From Capronia americana (taxonomy: Eukaryota > Ascomycota > Eurotiomycetes > Chaetothyriales > Herpotrichiellaceae): a DNA stretch of 64,000 bases. Below are positions 56,664 to 64,000 of the stretch, one piece after another. The first letter of the stretch is position 1. Every line of letters begins with the position of its first letter. The notes beneath the pieces are model-generated. The model did no database searches and had not been told where the DNA came from. It was given only the letters and a program-made list of their open reading frames with translations. The DNA is taken from the NCBI GenBank assembly GCA_016110215.1, contig JADWQD010000002.1:1922001-1986000 (forward strand), given 5' to 3'. The translations under genes were made by a program, and so were the position numbers.

Positions 56664-57359
56664 ATGGCGCCAGCGGCGATTGTGACCATGTGCGACGACT
56701 CCTGCGAACCGCAAGGATACGGCACCTTGGTATCCATGTCACGGTCATCCACCGTCAACTCCTTCGACACAGATTCCCTTTCGGAGCCACGACCAGGAAG
56801 ACTTTCCCGCACCAGCACCGGCGACCTCCTTGTCAGTGAGAAAATATTGGCCGCCGCCGTAGGCAACCGCTACTCCGGGGTCGGTGTCCTCCAAACCCTT
56901 CTCCGCCACCGCAGTCACATCACCGTGAGCGAGAAGATCATCGTCGCCGCCGCCGCGAATACACGCGAGGGTGCCGCGTTGATAAAACTGCTCCTGGCCC
57001 ACGGGAATGTCGATATCGGCCTGAGTGAGGAGGTCATGCAGTCGGCCGCGAGGAACGAAGGCCAAGGGCCCGAAGTGATGGAGGCCTTGCTAGAGCATCT
57101 CAAGCAACACCACACAGACCATGGGGAGGATGATGACGAAGACATACGCATGAAGATGGCAATCAGCGACAAAGTCCTGCAATTGGCGGCGGCGAATGAA
57201 GACAAGGGCCCCGAGGTCATGGCTGTCCTGCTAAGGTATGGGAAAGACTTTGGTCTGCAGGTGAGTGACAGCGTCATGGAGGCTGCGGCGGCGAACGAGG
57301 ACCGGGGCCCCCAGGTGATGGAGGTTCTCTTGAAGCATTTGGATCTGCATCAGCTTTGA
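56664..57359 (+). CDS. Free-standing five-repeat protein (NLR-sensor-type repeats)
   Basis: 231-aa single-exon gene. After a Ser-rich N-terminus come five copies of a roughly 33-residue repeat with consensus (S-E/D-x-V/I-hydrophobic)-x2-AA-x-N-x3-G-x2-V/L-hydrophobic-x-LL. Examples are VSEKIIVAAAANTREGAAL, ISDKVLQLAAANEDKGPEVM and VSDSVMEAAAANEDRGPQVM. An acidic HTDHGEDDDEDI linker separates repeats three and four. Similar repeats occur at the C-terminus of fungal NACHT/NB-ARC receptors and ankyrin proteins, so this could be a detached sensor domain or a stand-alone scaffold. No NACHT or effector domain is nearby. Confidence 0.75.
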   Translation: MAPAAIVTMCDDSCEPQGYGTLVSMSRSSTVNSFDTDSLSEPRPGRLSRTSTGDLLVSEKILAAAVGNRYSGVGVLQTLLRHRSHITVSEKIIVAAAANTREGAALIKLLLAHGNVDIGLSEEVMQSAARNEGQGPEVMEALLEHLKQHHTDHGEDDDEDIRMKMAISDKVLQLAAANEDKGPEVMAVLLRYGKDFGLQVSDSVMEAAAANEDRGPQVMEVLLKHLDLHQL

Positions 57360-57935
57360 GCGAGCCTTGTACGTGGTAGCATATAGTGTGAGAAGATCAA
57401 TCGAAGAATGTAGGAAGAGCTCGCCTGTAGGTTCAATTGAAGATCGTGCATGGTAATTCGAAGACGGCATTGTGGATTTATGGTAGCTGGTACGCAGCTT
57501 TCCCTTTGGACGTTGATCATCCACATGTGAAATTCTCTAGGTCATTGGTGCGATGTAGATTATCCCAATATCGACTGTTACTGATCACCAATGGCTGAAC
57601 TCCCGAACGGAGAGTCACGCTGATCCAAATATAGTATGGTCGCGATGACTCATGCACATCCCAGCCTCGCGCAGCCTGGTCACTCCGCATTGGCCAGCGC
57701 CTTTGGGCTTTGGGATTCCGATCTGCTAGCGCGAATTGCGTGATTGAAGTCGCCTCCACCAAAATTTTTCTGAAAGGCATCATCTCTTACTGCCGATAAC
57801 GCAATTCACAAAATGGATGGCACTCGGTCGGCAGTCGGCTTTCGAGGTCCAGATGGGGTGCATTCTGCTTCAAAAGGTAGGTAATTTCCTGCGTTGCTTG
57901 TTGATGCTGTTCTGTGTCTGTTCACTATCGCAAAC
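57360..57935. promoter_or_regulatory. Upstream region of MET10
   Basis: No gene is seen. The reading frame of MET10 extends back to 57894 without an ATG. A putative donor at 57878 (GTAGGT) leaves a small upstream coding exon possible but not favoured. Confidence 0.45.
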
Positions 57936-60900
57936 ATGCGTCTGGAACAACCCTCTTCCAACGGGCCTGCTCCCGAGGCAAACACCAAGCTGGCTCCTCG
58001 CACCGCAAGGAATCTTCCCTTCGGTCAATCCCCTTCCCTGTCCTCCATTGGCGGTCCTACCTACGTGACTGCCCAGATCCTCGTCCAGCAGGTTGCGTAT
58101 GCTTTGTCCGACAAGATCTTCTCTTACTCCCCAGAAACATTTGATCTCGATGCCGCTGCAAAATCATGGGCAAAGACGGAGGAGGCGAACATCAACGGCT
58201 ACACAACGGGCATTCAGTCTATGCAGATCCGCAATGGAGCCGGTTCAATAGCCTTGGGCTACATGTTCTCCAAGGACTTCGATCTGAAGAAGCGACATAT
58301 TCCACAGGGTCTGCTGGCGCCATCTTCGGCGCTGACGTTCCTAAGACCCATTCTCGACCAGCTTTCTCTGCTTTACTCGGTCAGCAACCCATTTGTCGCT
58401 CACGTGGCAGCCCTCGACTACGAAGGGGACAAGAATGGTGGCCTCGTAACAGACTACGTCACTGCCTTAGCGGCCGCAGAGGACTTGGGCCTCGCCTTGG
58501 TTGCCAGCCAGTCCGCGTACGAGGTGCAGCATATGTCGCTTCTTGCCACCCTCCTGGCGCAGGATGTCCCCTCACTGCACATATACGACGGCTTGAGAGT
58601 CGGGAGAGACACTACACGTGTCATTGACATTCTCGACAAGTCCGGATTAGGCGCAGCATACAACTCGATCCTGAAATCTCTCTCTGACGAAGACCGGAAA
58701 CATCTGAGCACCGAGGGGAAGGCATTGAAGACGCTGCGTGCTCTCAATGACGAGCTCGGAACTGATTACAAGCCATTCGAGTATCACGGTCATGAACAAC
58801 CCGAAGTCGTACTGGTGACTTTCGGCTCGGTCGAATCATCACTGGCTGGCCAAGCAGCGATCGCATTGGCACAATCTGGTAGCAGGATTGGAGCCATCAA
58901 CGTCCGACTGTATCGACCTTTTGCTGAAGAATCTTTCCTGAAGCTTATCCCCAAGGGCGTGAGGGTGGTTGGTGTTCTCGGCCAGGTCACCGATGCGCAA
59001 GCTGTCCAAGAAGCCGGCTTCCACTCTCAGTTGTATGAAGATGTGCTCGCTGCCGTGTCGTACGGGCTTACAATCCATGACATGCCTGAGGTTCGGGAGT
59101 TGAAGTATGCTCGCGCTGAGACCTGGACTCCTTCCTCTATCTCGTCCATCTTCCAGATGCTGCTGGGTAAGACCGCCGACAATCAAGGTATTACCACGTT
59201 CTTGGACAACTCCGTCCAACGGTATACCTTCTGGAACGTTGACGACGCACCATCCGCGCCAGCGGCTACATATCTGGCAGAAGCACTGGCCACCGAATCT
59301 GCACAGAACGTAACCATCAATACGACGCACGATAATCTCATGCAAGGCGGTATTCACAGAGTGGATATTCGAAAATCGGCCAGGAGCCTCGATGCCGCAT
59401 ATCCCATTACATACGCCAACACCTCCGTGGTCACTGATGTCAAGCTTTTGGAGAAAGTCAATATCCTGAAATCCGTACAGCAAAATGGCAACATCATTCT
59501 TCTCCTCCCAGGCGTCAAGGACGAGGACGTCGAAAAGAAACTTCCCGCAGCATTCAAAAAGGGTGTCGCTGAAAAGGGGATCGGCTTGTACCTGGTTGAC
59601 CCATCTAGGACGGCCCTCTCCGCCGATATCCCTGACCTCGAGTCATTAATCGTCCAAGCCGCCTTCCTCCGCGTTGGTCTCCGCGGCTCCGAGGAAACGG
59701 GTCTGCAGAGACTTGCTTCAATTAGCAGCGATCTCGAGACCCTCGAGCAAGTGGCTGCAGATCTAGAGAAGACGCTCCGCCAAATCGAGATCCCCAAAGA
59801 ATGGTCCCAGCTGGAACTCGAGCACCCGGAGTCTGCACTGCCTACGAACATCTCCCCCAACAGCTTTGCCAACTTTGACAAGTCCGAAGTCGAAGAACCA
59901 CCCTCCGTCCTGCGCAGCTGGCAAAAAGCTGCACAGGGCCTCCTTTTCAAAGAAGCTTACAACAGCTCCTCGCAACTGCGGCCCGATCTCTCCGCCAAGA
60001 CATACACCGTGCACGTCAAGGAGAACCGACGCCTCACACCGCTGACCTACGACCGCAACATCTTCCATATCGAATTCGACCTGGGCGAGTCGGGCTTGAA
60101 GTACGACATCGGCGAAGCGCTGGGCATCCACGCGGAGAACAACCACGACCACGTCATGGACTTCATCAAATGGTACGGCCTGAACGAGAACGACGTCGTG
60201 GAGGTCCAATCACGCGATAACCCGGACATTTTCGAGAACCGCACGATCTACCAATCTCTCATGCAGAACGTGGACATCTTCGGCCGCCCGGGCAAGAAAT
60301 TCTACGAAGACCTCGCCGCGTTTGCAGACGACGAGACAGAGAAGAAGAACCTCCTCACGCTCGCCGGTCCGGAGGGATTCAAGGAATTCCAACGACGCGC
60401 CGAGGTCGACACCGTCACCTTTGCGGACATTCTGCTCGAGTTCCCCTCCGCGCACCCTAGTTTCCACGACATCGTGCGCATCGTCAGCCCCATGAAAAGG
60501 CGAGAATATTCCATCGCCTCCTGTCAGGCCGTTACCCCCACGTCCGTGGCTCTCATGGTCGTGGTAGTCAACTGGTCGGACCCCAAGGGCCGCGACCGCT
60601 TCGGCCAAGCGACGAAATACCTGAGCGACCTACCCGTGGGGGCCCCCGTCACCGTCAGTGTCAAACCCTCGGTCATGAAATTGCCCCCGCTTTCCACCCA
60701 GCCGATCATCATGGCCGGGCTGGGCACGGGATTGGCCCCCTTCCGCGCCTTTGTGCAGCACCGCGCCATGGAAAAGGCGCAGGGCAAGGACATCGGCTCC
60801 GTGCTCCTGTACATGGGCTCGCGCCACCAGCGCGAAGAGTACTGCTACGGCGAGGAGTGGGAGGCGTACCAGGCCGCCGGGGTGATCACGCTGCTCGGCC

Positions 60901-61166
60901 GCGCCTTCTCGCGCGACCAGCCCCAGAAGATCTACATCCAGGACCGGATGAGGCAGAGCATCGACAGCATCATCAAGGCGTACATCCAGCAGGACGGGGC
61001 GTTCTACCTCTGTGGGCCGACGTGGCCGGTGCCGGACGTGACGAACGTGCTGGAGGAGGCGATCGCCCGGGACGCGAAGGCCAAGGGCGTGACTAAGAAG
61101 ATCGACACAGCCAGGGAGATCATGAAGTTGAAGGACGAGGGCCGCTACGTCCTTGAGGTGTACTAG
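57936..61166 (+). CDS. MET10: Sulfite reductase [NADPH] flavoprotein subunit (Met10)
   Basis: Alpha subunit of assimilatory sulfite reductase, passing electrons from NADPH through FAD towards the siroheme subunit (Met5) for sulfide and then methionine/cysteine synthesis. Single exon, 1076 aa. The N-terminal half is the pyruvate-oxidoreductase-like domain (LPFGQSPSLSSIGGPTYVTA, IFSYSPETFDLD, INGYTTGIQSMQIRNGAGS). The C-terminal half is a ferredoxin-reductase module: FAD motif RREYSIASCQ, the NADPH GLGTGLAPFRAFVQHR, MGSRHQREEY and the FYLCGPTWPVPDVTNVLEEA segment, ending GRYVLEVY. Length and order match yeast Met10. No flavodoxin domain, as expected. Confidence 0.95.
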   Translation: MRLEQPSSNGPAPEANTKLAPRTARNLPFGQSPSLSSIGGPTYVTAQILVQQVAYALSDKIFSYSPETFDLDAAAKSWAKTEEANINGYTTGIQSMQIRNGAGSIALGYMFSKDFDLKKRHIPQGLLAPSSALTFLRPILDQLSLLYSVSNPFVAHVAALDYEGDKNGGLVTDYVTALAAAEDLGLALVASQSAYEVQHMSLLATLLAQDVPSLHIYDGLRVGRDTTRVIDILDKSGLGAAYNSILKSLSDEDRKHLSTEGKALKTLRALNDELGTDYKPFEYHGHEQPEVVLVTFGSVESSLAGQAAIALAQSGSRIGAINVRLYRPFAEESFLKLIPKGVRVVGVLGQVTDAQAVQEAGFHSQLYEDVLAAVSYGLTIHDMPEVRELKYARAETWTPSSISSIFQMLLGKTADNQGITTFLDNSVQRYTFWNVDDAPSAPAATYLAEALATESAQNVTINTTHDNLMQGGIHRVDIRKSARSLDAAYPITYANTSVVTDVKLLEKVNILKSVQQNGNIILLLPGVKDEDVEKKLPAAFKKGVAEKGIGLYLVDPSRTALSADIPDLESLIVQAAFLRVGLRGSEETGLQRLASISSDLETLEQVAADLEKTLRQIEIPKEWSQLELEHPESALPTNISPNSFANFDKSEVEEPPSVLRSWQKAAQGLLFKEAYNSSSQLRPDLSAKTYTVHVKENRRLTPLTYDRNIFHIEFDLGESGLKYDIGEALGIHAENNHDHVMDFIKWYGLNENDVVEVQSRDNPDIFENRTIYQSLMQNVDIFGRPGKKFYEDLAAFADDETEKKNLLTLAGPEGFKEFQRRAEVDTVTFADILLEFPSAHPSFHDIVRIVSPMKRREYSIASCQAVTPTSVALMVVVVNWSDPKGRDRFGQATKYLSDLPVGAPVTVSVKPSVMKLPPLSTQPIIMAGLGTGLAPFRAFVQHRAMEKAQGKDIGSVLLYMGSRHQREEYCYGEEWEAYQAAGVITLLGRAFSRDQPQKIYIQDRMRQSIDSIIKAYIQQDGAFYLCGPTWPVPDVTNVLEEAIARDAKAKGVTKKIDTAREIMKLKDEGRYVLEVY

Positions 61167-61794
61167 ACGGTGCGAAAGAAGTGCATAAAGGGGGAAATCA
61201 AAATTTACGGGAAGGTCGAAGACATTTCCCGGCACAGGTAGCGAGTAACGTTAGTGTTGGCCGTGCCTATCTTGATTGTTGATAGATGATAGATGCAAAA
61301 TGCAGATGAACATCGAGGAACGCGCGGACTGAAGTTCCTTTCCTACAGTATCAAGTCTCAAAACAACAGGACAGACAACCGGTCATGCTTCCCCCCTTGT
61401 TCCCCCCTGTGCAAGTAATTAGTTCCATCGTATCCGCATACTTGTAGTCGCACTTCTCGCGGCAGCCATGTCGGAAACAAGTCGATTAGTCTCCGCAACA
61501 CGACCGGGCAAGAACTCGGCCAAGGCTAGGGAAGAGCCAAGCTGGTGAAGCTACTGACTGGTTCATATATTGGCAATGTGCGTTGCGGACCTGAGCATAT
61601 CGCGGATGAGGACGTCGCCACGCACACTGACACTGTCAAAAATACGCATTGGAAGTCTCGAGATACTGATCTATATTACCGGCTCGCAAAAGCTAGCTCC
61701 TGTAACGCCAAAGGAAAGAATACGGCCCTCAGATACATAGCATGCATGATTCGTGTCGCGAGGGAGATCTCTCTCCTCGCCGTCGGATATTTTG
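61167..61794. other. Convergent intergenic region
   Basis: Between the MET10 stop (+) and the retropepsin-like gene stop (-). No gene is supported. Confidence 0.6.
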
Positions 61795-63426
61795 TCATGA
61801 GGTCGAAGAAGCAAGGCCGAGAAATCTATCCCACTCCTGTTTTACCCTGTCCGTCTTCTGCCGGTGTTGCTCTCGTCGCTGCCGATCCCGACGCTCCGCT
61901 TCTCGAAGCTCCGCGCCGTCGAGCCGTTGCATTGCTCTTTCGGCCTGACCCCGTGCAGTTACTTCCCTGTCGTCCAGACGGCGACGGGCACGCGCGAAGG
62001 CCTCGTCCCAAGCTGGTGATATTAGTCCGGTCCGTATCGTACACCTTCCCCTTGGAAATGCTTGCTTACCTCGGATGTTGTTAGTCGACGGCGCCAGCCT
62101 GAGACCAACCCTGTTGAAGCGGCTTTGCCCGAGCTCGGCTGCGGTCCGTCTTGGAAACTCCTCACGGAGAATTCCCTCGAGGCGCTGGTCGATGGTATCC
62201 TGCCAGTTGATGTTGTGGCATATACCTCCTGCATCTCCGGGCGTCGTCTCCACAAAATAGTCCTCATAGCGGTTGAAGGCGTCGAGTTCATCGAGAGTAC
62301 TATCGCCCAGGAGCACATCGCTCATGAGTCCTTTCAACACGAAGAAAGTTTTCGAATATGAGGCGTCGCCAATTCCCAGAGGAACTTGAACGTAACCAGC
62401 GACTTTCTTCACGGAGTTGTTGGCTAAGACGACGTATCCTGTTTCTTTTGGAAGCTCGTTGATGAGCCATCGATGGCGTCTTGCATAGTCGTAGGAGACC
62501 AGGTCGATATCCGAGCCGGTGTCCGCAGCGGCTGATGCCATTCTGCCGTCTACTGAGCAGCTCAGCCACCGCCGGGGTGCGTCCATGTAGCACACTCGCC
62601 AAAGCTTTTCCAGGGAAGGTGTACCCAGCTTTTTCAGCCGGTGTCTGAACCTTGTAAGGGTCTCCGTGAAACGCAGGAAAGGATCTCCCATGATCACTGC
62701 AGCTGCACATTTCTCAACCACAGAGAACCGACAGTTGCGCCATACCTTGGACGGATCATCCGGGAATGCAACATCGGCAACGACTTCGCCAATGGACCTG
62801 AATGCATTGCCACAAGCATTGGTATACAGACGTCGCTTCTCCTGGTGTCGATCAATCGCCACGCCGGTTCGATCAGCAAACTCTCGACTCATCATGTTCT
62901 CAGTGGACAAGGTGTCTGGGAGTGCATCGCAATGAACACCGTTCACAACTGCTGGTAGCATCGATCTGTTGGGGCGTAGCAAGGCTTCCTCAAGCCAAGG
63001 GGCTCTTCGATATCCTGATACTGGCTGCAGAGTACAGTCAGCGTGGACAATTATTCACTTGAGGATTTATTGTACCTCAATTTCGAATATTCCACGACGC
63101 TTGAATTCGTCTAGACTTACCAGTGGAACGATCTCTGGGGGCTTGAACATGTGCAGGTCAAAGGTCTCCGCCATCATCATAAGCCTATCGTACTCTGTCC
63201 ACCGCTTAACGAAATCTCGCCGTTTACGATTCTCCTCTTCCAGTCGCATAACGTACTCTTTCATTCGCCTGTGAACCGCTTTGCTCTGTTCCTTTAGCCT
63301 CTTCAAGCGAGCATACCGCTCGTCAACCTTCGACCGGGCAAGCGGACGTTGCAGACCTCCACCCCCGGACTGTGACCCACCAACATCGCCATTGTCGGTG
63401 TGGGGACTGGCAAACAGTTCAGCCAT
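61795..63426 (-). CDS. Protein with two tandem retropepsin-like domains
   Basis: Exons 63426-63076, 63024-62070 and 62012-61795 give 507 aa. The N-terminal 117 residues are a charged coiled-coil (YARLKRLKEQSKAVHRRMKE). Two aspartic-protease-like folds follow. The first has LPDTLS (about residue 152) where the catalytic Asp-Thr-Gly should be, then VIMGDPFL. The second has a proper ADTGSD (about residue 284), then DVLLGDSTL. The GD motif after a hydrophobic pair is the usual second landmark. The C-terminus is a basic, Arg- and Gln-rich helix (ARARRRLDDREV and on). Not a retrotransposon: no reverse transcriptase, integrase or LTR is near. Fold assignment is inference from motifs. Confidence 0.78.
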
Positions 63427-64000
63427 AGATAGCAGTAGAAAGAAATGGCCTAAATTGTTCGGACAAAGACTGTCGCCAGTCCTGGAGACCTAAGGTCTCA
63501 TCACCAAGAAGGGAGATCCAAGCAGTGTGCCCCGAAGATTGTGAACCCGGAGATTTAGGAGGAAGCAAAAGAAAAATGGCCGGGAGAAGGGGGGCGCAGG
63601 GTTCCCAAGGTGGGCGGGAGAAACTTGTGTTTAAAGCTTTGCGGCAGAAGAAGCGCGGGCGTCGAGAGGAGGCGGTGTTGCGCCCCGAATCATAAGGCCC
63701 AGTCAAGTTGGGCAAACTGCTGGTCTGGACTGTCCAAGAACTGCAGCATTGGCTTTTGAATTGCCCTGCTCTTTGTGTATTAGTACGATGGCAGACCCTA
63801 TTTCTGCTGTGTGGCTGCCTCTCAGGAGGTGGGCTTTGCTTGTGATTCGCGCCATGTAGTGAACGCTGTCCGAAACAGAGACGTTGAGTGGGCTGTGTTG
63901 GGCTCGGCGTTGATGACCACGTCGCACCTTGCTATTAGTTGTGTCCTGCAGCATGACTTCGGCCAGTTCAGACACCATGCTTCCATGGTCATTTCTGTAT
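63427..64000. other. Right edge of window, nothing firm
   Basis: A 91-aa ATG frame lies at 63978-63703 (-), close to the window edge. It has no recognised domain and may be chance or part of a gene extending beyond the window. Confidence 0.4.

Noticed and set aside
61795..63426. Retrotransposon, suggested by the DTGSD motif
   Set aside because: No reverse transcriptase, RNase H, integrase, primer-binding site or LTR in the surrounding 4 kb, and the gene has ordinary introns.
1..64000. CRISPR arrays, rRNA or tRNA genes
   Set aside because: I saw no regularly spaced repeats and no convincing cloverleaf or rRNA block by eye. tRNAscan would be the decisive check for tRNAs.

Overview
The window is nuclear DNA from a filamentous ascomycete (Pezizomycotina). 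Genes are dense on both strands and carry short GT-AG introns of about 43-121 bp. The families present are typical of these fungi: a PDR transporter, a HET-domain protein, a DUF7580-type protein, a fungal_trans_2 regulator and a C2H2-ankyrin protein. One repeat family shows RIP-like C-to-T and G-to-A change. I cannot name the species. Every multi-exon model below was assembled by hand, and its exon lengths sum to a multiple of three, except where a frameshift is stated.

Layout: 1-3.9 kb has no convincing gene, and a diverged tandem duplication ends it. 4.2-9.4 kb is a full-length 12-exon PDR-type ABC transporter (-). 10.3-24.0 kb holds three F-box genes, the SDH assembly factor Sdh7/Acn9, a small Cys-rich protein with a CaaX-like end, a TauD/TfdA dioxygenase and the APC/C cullin Apc2. 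25.3-29.9 kb has a fungal_trans_2 regulator with no visible zinc cluster, then an ALDH3-like aldehyde dehydrogenase. 30.4-41 kb holds Mtq2, an Hrt3/FBXO9 F-box protein, the mitochondrial carrier Mtm1, a class II aldolase, an SDR, a small probably mitochondrial protein and Fmp52.

41-57.4 kb looks accessory. It contains a RIP-marked repeat, a seven-exon amidase with no visible ATG, a C2H2-ankyrin gene broken by an 11-bp duplication, a DUF7580-type gene, a 0.75-kb inverted-repeat element from the same repeat family, a HET-domain gene, a coiled-coil protein and a free-standing five-repeat protein. Several of these families are linked to fungal self/non-self recognition. The final part returns to housekeeping with Met10 (sulfite reductase flavoprotein subunit), then a protein with two tandem retropepsin-like folds, one of which appears to have lost its catalytic motif.

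Four F-box proteins and the APC/C cullin within 23 kb give an unusual density of ubiquitin-ligase parts. The aldehyde dehydrogenase, class II aldolase and SDR are all small-molecule oxidoreductase or carbon-metabolism enzymes, but nothing in the sequence proves that they form one pathway.
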